DNA of 64,000 bases from Humitalea rosea (GTDB lineage Bacteria; Pseudomonadota; Alphaproteobacteria; Acetobacterales; Acetobacteraceae), in NCBI RefSeq assembly GCF_003253705.1, contig NZ_QKYU01000011.1:107084-171083 (forward strand). The letters are read 5' to 3'. The notes under the pieces are model-generated. The model saw only the letters and a program-made list of their open reading frames with translations. It did no database searches and was not told where the DNA came from. This document shows positions 36,975-45,651 of this stretch, one piece after another. The translations under genes were made by a program, and so were the position numbers. Positions within the stretch are counted from its first letter, which is position 1. The number at the start of each line of letters is the position of its first letter.

Positions 36975-37964
36975 ATGGACCAGACGATTAGGGAACAGAC
37001 GATCAGGACCGCATCGGGGCTGGTGGCCGCGGGGCTCCTCCCGCCCGGGCGGGAGAGCGAGGCCGCCGCCGTCGCCACCCGCTACGCCATCGCCGTTACC
37101 CCCATCGTTGCCGGGATGATCGATGCCGCCGACCCTGCCGACCCCATCGCCCGGCAATACATTCCCGATGGCGCCGAACTGACGACCGCCGCCTGGGAGA
37201 TCGACGACCCCACGGCGGATGCCCCCTTCACCCCGATCAAGGGCGTCGTCCACCGCTACCCCGACCGCGCGCTGCTCAAGCCGCTGCTGGCCTGCCCGGT
37301 CTATTGCCGCTTCTGTTTCCGCCGCGAGGTGGTCGGCCCCGGCGGCGGGCTGCTGTCGGATGCGGAGCTGGAGGCGGCGCTGGACTGGTTCGCGGCGACC
37401 CCGGCGGTGACAGAGGCGATCCTGACCGGGGGTGATCCGCTGATGCTCTCCCCCCGCCGGCTCGCGCGGATCATGCAGCGACTCTCGGCCATCCCGCATA
37501 TCCAGGTGATCCGCCTGCACAGCCGGGTGCCGGTCTCGGACCCCGACCGCGTCACCGAGGCGCAGGTCGCGGCGCTGGAGACGGAGAAGGCGCTGTTCCT
37601 CTGCGTCCATGCCAATCACGCCCGCGAGTTTTCCGCCCCCGCGGCCGCAGCTTTACGGCGGCTGAACCGTTCGGGTGTAGTGCTGCTCGGCCAATCCGTG
37701 CTGTTGCGCGGCGTCAATGACACAAGCGAAGCGCTGGAGGCCTTGTTCAGGGCGATGCTGCGACACCGGGTGAAACCCTACTACCTGCACCAGTTGGACG
37801 CCGCCCCCGGCACCGCCCGCTTCGCCGTCCCGCCCGAGGAAGGGCTGCGCCTGGTCGCCAACCTGCGCGGGCGCGTGACCGGCCTCGCCTGGCCGACCTA
37901 TGTGGTCGAGAGCCCGGGCGGCGGCGGCAAGCGCCTGGTCACCGCCCAGGTCCAGGCCGCGTGA
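36975..37964 (+). CDS. epmB: EF-P lysine 2,3-aminomutase EpmB
   Basis: Radical SAM/PLP enzyme (329 aa) that makes (R)-beta-lysine for EF-P. The cluster motif CPVYCRFCFRRE (CxxxCxxC) is near residue 110. The GGDPLMLSPRRLARI SAM-binding segment follows, and the PLP-lysine region MLRHRVKPYYLHQLD is near residue 260. The N-terminal RYAIAVTPIVAGMID matches the YjeK type rather than clostridial aminomutases. Its TGA overlaps the GTG of the downstream glycosyltransferase. Confidence 0.93.
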   Translation: MDQTIREQTIRTASGLVAAGLLPPGRESEAAAVATRYAIAVTPIVAGMIDAADPADPIARQYIPDGAELTTAAWEIDDPTADAPFTPIKGVVHRYPDRALLKPLLACPVYCRFCFRREVVGPGGGLLSDAELEAALDWFAATPAVTEAILTGGDPLMLSPRRLARIMQRLSAIPHIQVIRLHSRVPVSDPDRVTEAQVAALETEKALFLCVHANHAREFSAPAAAALRRLNRSGVVLLGQSVLLRGVNDTSEALEALFRAMLRHRVKPYYLHQLDAAPGTARFAVPPEEGLRLVANLRGRVTGLAWPTYVVESPGGGGKRLVTAQVQAA

Positions 37965-39103
37965 CGCCGCTGGCCTGGAGCCTTGCCGGGATCTGCGCCC
38001 TGCTGATCGCGATCAACGGGCTCAGCATGGCCATCGCCTACCGGCGGCTGCGTCGGCGCGGGCGCCTGCCGCCGCCCCCGGCCGGGGCGGCGCGCATCAG
38101 CATCATCCGGCCGGTCTGCGGCATCGAACCCTATGTCGAGGAGACCCTGGCCTCCGGCTTCGCGCTGGATTGGCCGGGCTACGAGCTGATCTTCTGCGTG
38201 CAGCAGGCGAGCGACCCGATCGTGCCCATCGTGGAACGCCTCATCGCCGCGCATCCCGCCATCCCCGCCCGGCTGCTGGTCGGCGACGAGCGGGTCAACG
38301 CCAACCCCAAGCTGAACAATTGCCTCAAGGGCTGGGCGGCGGCCGAGTCCGGCTGGGTGGTGCTGGCCGATTCCAACGTGCTGATGCCGCCGGACTACCT
38401 GCAACAGCTGATGGCCGCCTGGCGGAAGGACACCGGGCTGGTCTGTTCCACCCCCCTCGGCAGCCGGCCGGAGGGGTTCTGGGCCGAGGTGGAATGCGCC
38501 TTCCTCAATACCCTCCAGGCCCGCTGGCAATATGTGGGCGAGGCGGTCGGGCTCGGCTTCGCGCAGGGCAAGAGCATGCTCTGGCGGCGGGACATGCTGG
38601 ACGCCTGGGGCGGCCTCCGCGCTTTGGCCGCCGAGATCGCCGAGGATGCGGCCGCGACCAAGCTCGTGCGTGCCGCCGGGCTGCATGTGCATCTGGTGGA
38701 CAGCCCCTTCGAGCAGCCCATCGGCCACCGCCGCGCCCGCGAGGTCTGGGGCCGGCAGATCCGCTGGGCCCGGCTGCGCCGCGTGACCTTCCCGGCTTTT
38801 TTTGCGCCTGAGATCTTCTCCGGTGTGCTGCCCCCGCTGCTCGCCGGCTGTGTCGCCGCGGGCCTCGCGGGCGGGAACGTCGCGGCGACCGGGCTTGGCG
38901 TGATCCTGCTGTTCCATGGCGCGGAAGTTTTACTGGCGCGGGGCAAGGGCTGGCATGTCTCCTGGCCTTGGGTCGCCGCCCTGCTGGTGCGGGACTGCAT
39001 CATCCCCGTCATGTGGGTCGGGGCCTGGACCGGGGCGCAGGTGGTCTGGCGCGGCAACCGGATGAGCGTCGAGGAAAAACCCGCAACACCCGCCACAACA
39101 TGA
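37961..39103 (+). CDS. GT21-like glycosyltransferase (ceramide glucosyltransferase/HpnI family)
   Basis: A 380-residue membrane glycosyltransferase. An N-terminal membrane anchor is followed by the GT-A domain: ISIIRPVCGIEPYVEETL, LIFCVQQASDPIVPIV, NPKLNNCLKGW, VLADSNVLM (D2), and EVWGRQIRW matching the (Q/R)XXRW signature. Two to three C-terminal membrane segments follow. Relatives glucosylate ceramide or add GlcNAc to hopanoid lipids; no sphingolipid or hpn gene is adjacent, so the acceptor is unknown. GTG start overlaps the epmB stop (GTGA at 37961). Confidence 0.85.
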   Translation: MTPLAWSLAGICALLIAINGLSMAIAYRRLRRRGRLPPPPAGAARISIIRPVCGIEPYVEETLASGFALDWPGYELIFCVQQASDPIVPIVERLIAAHPAIPARLLVGDERVNANPKLNNCLKGWAAAESGWVVLADSNVLMPPDYLQQLMAAWRKDTGLVCSTPLGSRPEGFWAEVECAFLNTLQARWQYVGEAVGLGFAQGKSMLWRRDMLDAWGGLRALAAEIAEDAAATKLVRAAGLHVHLVDSPFEQPIGHRRAREVWGRQIRWARLRRVTFPAFFAPEIFSGVLPPLLAGCVAAGLAGGNVAATGLGVILLFHGAEVLLARGKGWHVSWPWVAALLVRDCIIPVMWVGAWTGAQVVWRGNRMSVEEKPATPATT

Positions 39104-39112
39104 GGATGCACC

Positions 39113-39457
39113 ATGCGTAATTTCCTGATCCGCGCCGCCATCATCGCCGCCGGCGTCTGGATGGCGAGCGAGATCGTCCCCGGGATCTATGTCCGGGACA
39201 CCGGCAGCATCATCCTCGGCGCCCTGGTGCTCGGGCTGTTGAACGCGACCTTGCGGCCGATCTTCGTGATCCTGTCGCTGCCGCTGACGATCGTGACCTT
39301 CGGGCTGTTCGTGCTGGTGGTGAATGCCGCGATGCTGGGCCTCGCAGCCTGGTTCCTGGAAGGGCTGGCGGTCGCGGGCTTCTGGCCGGCGGTGTTCGGG
39401 GCGCTGGTGATCTCGCTGGTCTCCTGGGCCATCGGCCTGGCGCTCAGGGACGATTGA
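39113..39457 (+). CDS. Phage-holin-like four-helix membrane protein (PF04020 family)
   Basis: A 114-residue protein with four hydrophobic segments. The conserved block LNATLRPIFVILSLPLTIVTFGLF sits in the middle and is diagnostic of the PF04020 group. Despite the name there is no phage context. GAGGAT nine bases upstream supports the start, and it follows the glycosyltransferase by nine bases, so probably the same transcript. Function unknown. Confidence 0.85.
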   Translation: MRNFLIRAAIIAAGVWMASEIVPGIYVRDTGSIILGALVLGLLNATLRPIFVILSLPLTIVTFGLFVLVVNAAMLGLAAWFLEGLAVAGFWPAVFGALVISLVSWAIGLALRDD

Positions 39458-39502
39458 AATCACCCTTGCGCGGCGGCGCCCGCGCGGTTCCAATTCGCCC
39501 CC

Positions 39503-39787
39503 ATGATCCAGAACCTCCCGAGCCGATCCCTGCGCGAGGATGAGGTCTGGGCGGTATTCGCCTCTTTCGGGCGCAAGCACCGGGTGGCGGCGATCCATCC
39601 CACCCGCGCGGCGGCGGAGGCGGACCGGGCGTGGCGCGATTCGCAGGTGCAGGCCTACACCGGCTTCCTGCGTAGCCTGGAACAGCCGGTGCCGGTCTAT
39701 AGCGTGACGACGGTGCGCCGGGCGGAGCTGCCCAAGGGCTGGGCCCCGCTGCCGGCCCTGGGGTTTCTGCGCGGGAAGATGGCCTGA
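39503..39787 (+). CDS. Small hypothetical protein
   Basis: Unrecognised 94-residue soluble protein. It reads MIQNLPSRSLREDEVWAVFASFGR, then AAIHPTRAAAEADRAWRDSQVQAY, and ends in a Pro/Leu-rich tail. It contains Trp-rich turns and no signal or membrane segment. The frame is GC-rich and coding-like, and it ends just before a strong bidirectional hairpin. Confidence 0.55.
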   Translation: MIQNLPSRSLREDEVWAVFASFGRKHRVAAIHPTRAAAEADRAWRDSQVQAYTGFLRSLEQPVPVYSVTTVRRAELPKGWAPLPALGFLRGKMA

Positions 39788-39789
39788 GA

Positions 39790-39807
39790 GGGGGGCCGAA
39801 GCCCCCC
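39790..39807. terminator. Bidirectional hairpin between convergent genes
   Basis: GGGGGGC (39790-39796), CGAA loop, GCCCCCC (39801-39807) form a perfect seven-pair stem between the converging hypothetical gene and ilvE. There is no T-run on either side. Confidence 0.6.
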
Positions 39808-39815
39808 TGCCCGGT

Positions 39816-40715
39816 TCAGGCCGCCAGCTTGGCGACCTCGGCCGGGCTCATTCGCACCAGCGCGTCGTAATCGGCGATCAGGGTCTCGGTGATCTTGCCC
39901 GGGGTGAACTGCATCTCCCCGATGCAGCGCACCGGCGTCACCTCGGCGGCGGTGCCTGCGAGGAAGACCTCGCTCGCATTGGCGATCTCATCCGCGCCGA
40001 TCACGCGTTCCACCACGGTCATCTGCCGCTTGCGGGCCAGCGCCATCACCGTGCGGCGGGTGATGCCATCCAGGAAGCAGGTCGGCGTCGGGGTGTGGAT
40101 CTCGCCATTGAAGACGAAGAAGATGTTCGCCCCGGTCGCCTCGGCCACATCGCCCTTGTAGTCGAGCATCAGCGCGTCGGTGAAACCCTCTTCCTCGGCG
40201 ATATGCTTGGACAGCGTACCGATCATGTAGAGCCCGGCGGCCTTGGAGGCGGTGGGCGCGGTGTCCGGCGCGGGCCGGCGCCATTTGGCATGGCCCAGGC
40301 GCACGCCCTTCATCCGGTCAGCGCCGAACAGGTTCGGCCAGGCCCAGACGGCGATCGCCAGATGGATCTTGGTCAACTGCGCCGACACGGCAAGCTGCTC
40401 GGTGCCGCGCCAGGCGATGGGGCGGATATAGGCGTCGGTCAGCCCGTTCTTCACCAGCGCCTCATTGCAGGCGGCGGAGATGACCTCGGCGGAATACGGG
40501 ATCTCGAAGCCCAGGATGCGGCCGGATTCGATCAGCCGGGCGGTGTGGTCGGCGAGGCGGAAGATGTTGCCGGAATAGGCGCGCTCCCCCTCGAAGACGC
40601 CGGAGGCGTAATGCAGCCCATGGCTCAGCACATGCAGCTTGGCATCGCGCCAGGGGACGAATGCACCGTCCATCCAGATCCAGCCATCACGGTCGTCGAA
40701 AGGCACCAAGGCCAT
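39816..40715 (-). CDS. ilvE: Branched-chain amino acid aminotransferase
   Basis: A 299-residue fold-type IV PLP aminotransferase for Leu, Ile and Val. VLSHGLHYASGVFEGERAY is the N-terminal substrate region. TASKAAGLYMIGTL contains the candidate PLP Lys (about Lys158). GDVAEATGANIFFV, FLDGITRRTVMAL and VFLAGTAAEVTPVRCIG are the usual cofactor-binding blocks. ATG 40715 with AAAAGGAA upstream is preferred over 40760. It is divergent from a MarR-type regulator, with two inverted repeats between them. Confidence 0.94.
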   Translation of the reverse strand: MALVPFDDRDGWIWMDGAFVPWRDAKLHVLSHGLHYASGVFEGERAYSGNIFRLADHTARLIESGRILGFEIPYSAEVISAACNEALVKNGLTDAYIRPIAWRGTEQLAVSAQLTKIHLAIAVWAWPNLFGADRMKGVRLGHAKWRRPAPDTAPTASKAAGLYMIGTLSKHIAEEEGFTDALMLDYKGDVAEATGANIFFVFNGEIHTPTPTCFLDGITRRTVMALARKRQMTVVERVIGADEIANASEVFLAGTAAEVTPVRCIGEMQFTPGKITETLIADYDALVRMSPAEVAKLAA

Positions 40716-40732
40716 GGCACGCGTTCCTTTTG

Positions 40733-40768
40733 TAGGTTTCCAACCTAGGTCACGCAACAATCTTGCGT
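40733..40768. promoter_or_regulatory. Two inverted repeats between ilvE and marR (candidate operators)
   Basis: TAGGTT-TCC-AACCTA (40733-40747) and ACGCAA-CAATC-TTGCGT (40752-40768) are perfect six-base palindromes in the divergent region. The second has the size of a MarR-dimer site. The adjacent MarR-like protein is the obvious candidate ligand, controlling itself and ilvE. Confidence 0.5.
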
Positions 40769-40831
40769 TGATAGGCGGACGCTAGACCCAATGCGTCAAA
40801 AGTGTCAAACATACTGACCCAACACGGAGAC

Positions 40832-41449
40832 ATGGCACCCATGCCAGCCCCGCCCCCCGGCCTGATCAAGGATGGCACCCGCCCCGCCCAGCATCAGGGC
40901 GCCGCCGGGCAGGACCTGCTGTTCCTGCGCGAGGAGGAATTGCGGGCCGCCCAGGACCTGATGTTCTTCGGCTATCGCGACTTCACCGCCGGCGCCGATG
41001 CGATGCTGGAGGAGCTTGGGCTCGGCCGCGCGCATCATCGCGTGCTGCATTTCGTGGGCCGCCATCCCGGGATTACGGTTGGCGACCTGCTCGGTATTCT
41101 CGGCGTCACCAAGCAATCCCTGGGGCGGGTGCTGACACCGCTGGTGGAGCAGGGGCTGGTGCAGCAGGCGCCAGGCCGGGCGGACCGGCGGCAGCGGCTT
41201 CTGGCCTTGACCCCGGATGGCAACGTACTCGAACGTCGCTTGTTCGAACGACAGCGGGAGACGGTGATGCGGGCCTATCGCGAGGCCGGGCCGCAGGCGG
41301 TGGATGGATTCCGCCGCGTGATGCGCGGATTGATGGGCGCCGAGGCCCGCGCCGCCATGGACCGGGCCGCGCTGGACCGGTCCCGCCGGGATGGCGAACG
41401 GCCCCTGCGGGACGGGGGACGGCCCCTGCGGGATGGGGGCCAGCCATGA
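40832..41449 (+). CDS. MarR-family regulator (PetP-like)
   Basis: A winged-helix regulator of about 205 residues. Helix-turn-helix: HPGITVGDLLGILGVTKQSL, then GRVLTPLVEQGLVQQAPGRADRRQRLLALT for recognition helix and wing. The C-terminus has a repeated RPLRDGG tail. The start is uncertain: GTG 40802, ATG 40832 or ATG 40841. Its TGA overlaps the response-regulator ATG (41446). A MarR protein coupled to an OmpR regulator matches the petP-petR pair of Rhodobacter, though no cytochrome bc1 genes are adjacent. Confidence 0.85.
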   Translation: MAPMPAPPPGLIKDGTRPAQHQGAAGQDLLFLREEELRAAQDLMFFGYRDFTAGADAMLEELGLGRAHHRVLHFVGRHPGITVGDLLGILGVTKQSLGRVLTPLVEQGLVQQAPGRADRRQRLLALTPDGNVLERRLFERQRETVMRAYREAGPQAVDGFRRVMRGLMGAEARAAMDRAALDRSRRDGERPLRDGGRPLRDGGQP

Positions 41450-42150
41450 CGGCCGACCAGCCGCATCTGCTCGTGGTCGATGATGACGCGCGGCTGCGGG
41501 CCTTGCTGCAACGCTACCTCGCCGAGCAGGGCTTCCGCGTCACCGCAGCCCCCGATGCCGGCAGCGCGCGGGCGGCGCTGGCCTCGGTCGCCTTCGACCT
41601 GATCGTGCTGGATGTAATGATGCCCGGCGAAAGCGGGCTGGAACTGACCGAGTCGCTGCGCCGCGACGGGCAGGATGTGCCGATCCTGATGCTGACCGCC
41701 GCCGGCGCCCCGGATGACCGGATCGCGGGGTTCGAGCATGGCGCCGACGATTATCTGGCCAAGCCCTTCGACCCGCGCGAGCTCGCCTTGCGCATCCGCA
41801 CCATCCTGCGCCGCGCGGCACCGGCGCTGCCGCAGTCGGCGCTGGCCGCCCCCCCGGTGCAGCTCGGCGCGCATTGGTTCGATTCGGAACGGGGCGAGCT
41901 GCGCAATGCCGAGGGCAGCGTGCGCCTGACCGGGGGGGAAGCCGCCCTGCTCGCCGCCCTCGCCCGCCGCGCCGGCGATGTGCTGAGCCGGGAGGAGATC
42001 GCCATCGCCCTCTCCATGCCCGATGCCGGCGAACGCGCGATCGACGTGCAGGTGACGCGCCTGCGCCGCAAGATCGAGCCCGATCCGCGGGAGCCGCGCT
42101 TCCTGCAGACCATCCGCCACCGTGGCTACGTGTTGCGGCCGGGGCAGTAG
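41446..42150 (+). CDS. OmpR-family response regulator (PetR-like)
   Basis: A 234-residue DNA-binding regulator. The receiver domain (residues 8-120) has acidic pocket VVDDDARL, phosphoacceptor Asp56 in FDLIVLDVMMPGESGLEL, and Lys in DDYLAKPFDPRELALR. The winged-helix output domain (~135-230) ends RFLQTIRHRGYVLRP. It is coupled to the MarR gene (ATGA) and followed after three bases by its sensor kinase. Target genes are unknown. Confidence 0.93.
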   Translation: MTADQPHLLVVDDDARLRALLQRYLAEQGFRVTAAPDAGSARAALASVAFDLIVLDVMMPGESGLELTESLRRDGQDVPILMLTAAGAPDDRIAGFEHGADDYLAKPFDPRELALRIRTILRRAAPALPQSALAAPPVQLGAHWFDSERGELRNAEGSVRLTGGEAALLAALARRAGDVLSREEIAIALSMPDAGERAIDVQVTRLRRKIEPDPREPRFLQTIRHRGYVLRPGQ

Positions 42151-42153
42151 CCG

Positions 42154-43497
42154 GTGGCCATCCGCCTGCCGCCGCTGCGGAGCCTGATGCCGAAGGGGCT
42201 GCTGGGGCGCAGCCTGCTGATCATCCTCACGCCGCTGGTGGTGTTGCAGGCAATCGCCTTGCAGCTCTTCTACGGCGGGCATCTGGACATCGTCTCGCGC
42301 CGCCTCGCGCATGGCGTCGCGGGCGATGTCGGCATGGTGGTCGAACTGCTGACCCGCTTCCCGAACGACGCCGACCGCGGCTGGGTGTTCCGCGAGGCGG
42401 CGTGGCGGCTGGACCTGTCCCTCGCCTTCGAGGAAGGCGCGACCCTCGGCCCCCTGCAACCGCGCAACGCCGCTTTGCCGCTGCTGCCCTTGGAGGAGGA
42501 TCTGGCCTTCGCCCTGCGCGAACGGGTCGGCCTGCCCTTCGATGCCGATTGGGCGAGCGATCCGCGCAGCGTCATCATCCGCGTCGCTTTGCCCGATGGG
42601 GTGCTGCATGTGGAGGCGGCGCGCAAACGCCTGTTCACCACCACCCTCTATCTGTTCGTGCTCTGGCTGGCGGGATCGGGCGTGCTGCTGTTCAGCGTCG
42701 CCGCGATCTTCATGAAGAACCAGGTCCGCGCCATCCGCCGGCTGGCCCAGGCGGCCGAGGCCTTCGGCATGGGCCGCGACCAGGGGATGATGAAGCCGGA
42801 GGGCGCGCTGGAGGTGCGCCAGGCCGCCACCGCCTTCAACCAGATGCAGGGCCGCATCCGCCGCTTCGTCGCCCAGCGCACCGACCTGCTGGCCGGCATC
42901 AGCCATGATCTGCGGACCCCCCTGACGCGGATGCGGCTCGGCCTCGCCATGCTGCCGGCGGATGCGCAGGAGGATGGCGCCGCCCTGACCCAGGATGTGG
43001 AGGAGATGGAGCGCATGGTCGCGGGCTACCTCACCTTCGCCCGGGGCGAGGGGACCGAGGCGCCCAAGGCCCAGGATCTGGTCGCCATCGTGCAGGACCT
43101 GGCTGCCCGGGCCCGGCGCGATGGCGCCTCGGTCGCGGTGGAGGCGCCGGCGCGGCTGGTGCTGCCGCTGCGCGCCGATGCGCTGCGCCGCTGCCTCGGC
43201 AATCTGCTGGACAATGCCCGCAAGCATGCCCGCCGCATCGCCATCGGGATCGATGCCGTCCCGCGCGTGCCGGGCGGCCCGCCCGCCTGGGCGATGGTGA
43301 CGGTGGATGACGACGGGCCCGGCATCCCCGAGGCGCAGCGCGAGGAAGCCTTCAAGCCCTTCGCCGCCTTTTCCTCGGGCGGCACCGGGCTTGGGCTCGC
43401 GATCGCGCGCGATATCGCCCGCGCCCATGGTGGCGATGTCGAACTGGAGGATGCGCCCCTCGGGGGCCTGCGGGCGCGGGTGCGCCTGCCGGTCTGA
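42154..43497 (+). CDS. EnvZ-like sensor histidine kinase
   Basis: A 447-residue membrane kinase, GTG start. TM1 lies at residues ~18-40, then a short periplasmic domain of about 120 residues (42-160), TM2 at ~164-187, HAMP ~188-240, DHp with His251 in GISHDLRTPLTRMRL, and HATPase with NLLDNARKH, DDGPGIP and GGTGLGLAIARDIARAHGG. The order MarR-regulator-kinase forms a tight operon and the kinase probably phosphorylates the upstream regulator. The signal is unknown. Confidence 0.92.
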   Translation: MAIRLPPLRSLMPKGLLGRSLLIILTPLVVLQAIALQLFYGGHLDIVSRRLAHGVAGDVGMVVELLTRFPNDADRGWVFREAAWRLDLSLAFEEGATLGPLQPRNAALPLLPLEEDLAFALRERVGLPFDADWASDPRSVIIRVALPDGVLHVEAARKRLFTTTLYLFVLWLAGSGVLLFSVAAIFMKNQVRAIRRLAQAAEAFGMGRDQGMMKPEGALEVRQAATAFNQMQGRIRRFVAQRTDLLAGISHDLRTPLTRMRLGLAMLPADAQEDGAALTQDVEEMERMVAGYLTFARGEGTEAPKAQDLVAIVQDLAARARRDGASVAVEAPARLVLPLRADALRRCLGNLLDNARKHARRIAIGIDAVPRVPGGPPAWAMVTVDDDGPGIPEAQREEAFKPFAAFSSGGTGLGLAIARDIARAHGGDVELEDAPLGGLRARVRLPV

Positions 43498-43631
43498 GCA
43501 CAGGGGGGCTGCTCAATTAATCGTCCCGTCATGCGTTCTCCATCCTGGTGCCGCTCTGGCTGCCCAAAGTCGCGGTGATCGCAGCGCCCGGCGCTGCGTG
43601 CCTTTCCGCGGCAGCGAGGATCGCCAGAGCC

Positions 43632-45581
43632 ATGTCAGATATCGCCCCCCCCTTGGTCATCGCCCATCGCGGCGCCAGCGGCTACCTGCCCGAGCACACC
43701 ATCGAGGCCTATCGGCTGGCCATCGAGATGGGTGCCGATGTCATCGAGCCGGATGTCGTGGTGACCAAGGACGGCGTGCTGATCACCCGCCACGAGAGCA
43801 ATCTCTCCGAGACCACCGACGTGTCGGAGCATCCCGAATTCGCCGACCGCCACACCACCAAATTCCTCGACGGTGCCAATGTCAGCGGCTGGTTCGCCGA
43901 GGATTTCACCCTGGCCGAGATCAAGACCCTCTGGGCGCGCGAACGCATCCCCGAGGAACGGCCGGAAAGCGCCGCCCACAACGATGAATTCCGCATCGCC
44001 ACCCTCGCGGAGATCATCGCGCTGGTGAACGAGGTGGAGACGGACACCGGCCGGCAGATCGCCATCGCCCCGGAGACCAAGAACCCGACCTATTTCGGCT
44101 ACTACGGCACCTATCTCGACGGCACGCCGCTGCACATCGACATCAGCGCGATGCTGGTCGAGGCGCTGGTGTCGCTCGGCTTCACCGATGCGCAGCGCGT
44201 CTTCATCCAGTCCTTCGACCTGCTGAACCTGATGCAGCTCGAGCATGAGATCATGCCGGCGGCGGGGGTGGATTTTCAGCTGGTGCAGTTGCTCGGCGGG
44301 GCGGTGGATGTCGCCTTCCACCTCAACCCCGCCTATGCGGCGCTGGGGGCCGATCCGACCGTCTATGCCCCTTATGCCTTCGGCTATCCGCTGACCGCCG
44401 CGGCCGCGCTGAACGGCGAGCTGTTCACCCCCGCCGCGATCCAGGCGATGGCGCAGAGCTACGCCGATTTCATCGCGCCACCCAAGGACGCGCTGCTGAC
44501 CGCGACCGGCCTCGCGCGGCCGGTCGATGCCGATGGCGACGGCACCGCGGATGCCACCAGCATCCTGACCGGCGCCACGCTCGATCTCGCGGCCCTGGCG
44601 GAGGCGCTCGGCATCGGCGTCATTCCCTGGACCGTGCGCATCGAGGAGGGGTTCCGCGCGCTGAACCCTGACGGCACGGAGCAACTGCCGGTCGAGGAAT
44701 ACGTGCGGCTGTACGACTTGGGCCTGAGCGCGCTGTTCACCGACTTCCCCGATCTCGGCCGCGAGATCGCCGACCAATGGGCCGTCGGGGAGGCCGCCAT
44801 CGCCGCCAGCAACGATCTGGGCGGCAAGGACATCCTGGTGCGCGCGCTGGACGGGCTGACCGCCGCCAAGGGCACCGCGGCCCATGACCGCGCCATCTAC
44901 TGGGGCGAGGGCACGGTGGTGCTGCCGGGCACGATCGAGGAGCTGCGCCTTCATGGCGCTGCCGATGTGAGCGTGGTCGGCAATGCGCTGGACAACCGCC
45001 TGCTAGGCAATGCCGGCGACAACCGCTTTTTCGAGACCGCCGGCCGCGACCGCATCGATGGCGGCATCGGCCGGGACATGCTGGTGCTGGAGGGCAGCGC
45101 CGGCGACTACACGGTGACGGTGGAGGACGGGATCGCGGTGATCGGTAACACCGCGACCGGCGGCATCCAGCGTACGGCCAATGTCGAGACGCTGCTCTTC
45201 GCCGATGGCGCGCAGGCGCTGTTCGCCACCGGGCAGACGGAGATCGCCAGCCTCTACCGCACCCTTCTGGGCCGGGCCGCGGAGACGGGGGGCTTCGACT
45301 TCTGGGCCGAACGCAGCCATGACGGGATGTCGCTGCAGGAGATGGCGCAGGGCTTCGCCGCCGCCGATGAATTCGCCGCGCGCAGCGCCGGGCTGACCAC
45401 CGCCAATTTCGTCGCCACGCTTTACGCCGAGGCGCTCAACCGCCAAGGCGAGGCGGCGGGGCTGCAGTGGTGGGCGGCGCAGATCGACGGCGGCGCCATG
45501 AGCCGCGACGAGGCCGCAGTGGGCTTCCTCAGCAGCGCCGAATTCGCCGGCCATGCCGCCGAGGTATGGCTCTTCGCCTGA
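43632..45581 (+). CDS. Glycerophosphodiester phosphodiesterase with DUF4214 tail
   Basis: A 649-residue enzyme hydrolysing glycerophosphodiesters. The GDPD TIM barrel occupies residues ~8-400: VIAHRGASGYLPEHTIEAYR, then EPDVVVTKDGVLITRHE, and APETKNPTYFG carrying the metal-ligand Glu. A beta-rich RTX-like linker (GNALDNRLLGNAGDNRFFE, ~450-520) precedes two DUF4214 units ending in VWLFA. No Sec signal is seen from this start; an upstream GTG (43548) adds 28 residues. The tail suggests type I secretion, giving an extracellular phosphate-scavenging enzyme (inference). Confidence 0.87.
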   Translation: MSDIAPPLVIAHRGASGYLPEHTIEAYRLAIEMGADVIEPDVVVTKDGVLITRHESNLSETTDVSEHPEFADRHTTKFLDGANVSGWFAEDFTLAEIKTLWARERIPEERPESAAHNDEFRIATLAEIIALVNEVETDTGRQIAIAPETKNPTYFGYYGTYLDGTPLHIDISAMLVEALVSLGFTDAQRVFIQSFDLLNLMQLEHEIMPAAGVDFQLVQLLGGAVDVAFHLNPAYAALGADPTVYAPYAFGYPLTAAAALNGELFTPAAIQAMAQSYADFIAPPKDALLTATGLARPVDADGDGTADATSILTGATLDLAALAEALGIGVIPWTVRIEEGFRALNPDGTEQLPVEEYVRLYDLGLSALFTDFPDLGREIADQWAVGEAAIAASNDLGGKDILVRALDGLTAAKGTAAHDRAIYWGEGTVVLPGTIEELRLHGAADVSVVGNALDNRLLGNAGDNRFFETAGRDRIDGGIGRDMLVLEGSAGDYTVTVEDGIAVIGNTATGGIQRTANVETLLFADGAQALFATGQTEIASLYRTLLGRAAETGGFDFWAERSHDGMSLQEMAQGFAAADEFAARSAGLTTANFVATLYAEALNRQGEAAGLQWWAAQIDGGAMSRDEAAVGFLSSAEFAGHAAEVWLFA

Positions 45582-45588
45582 TACCGCC

Positions 45589-45627
45589 GCCGAGGCCAAG
45601 GGAGGCAGCGCCTCGCTTGGCCTCGGC
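45589..45627. terminator. 12-bp stem-loop between convergent genes
   Basis: GCCGAGGCCAAG (45589-45600) pairs perfectly with CTTGGCCTCGGC (45616-45627), and the 15-base loop holds an AGGC/GCCT mini-stem. It separates the diesterase (+) from the phasin gene (-). It lacks a T-run, so termination may depend on stem strength or Rho. Confidence 0.5.
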
Positions 45628-45651
45628 CGGGGTGCGCGCGACCTCCAGGGA

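Noticed and set aside
39113..39457. Prophage signal from the holin-like protein
   Set aside because: PF04020 proteins are common chromosomal membrane proteins; no lysin, terminase, integrase or att site is nearby.
43581..43597. GCAGCGC-CCG-GCGCTGC hairpin before the diesterase as a terminator
   Set aside because: The stem is short, has no T-run and is close to the downstream start; not strong enough to call.
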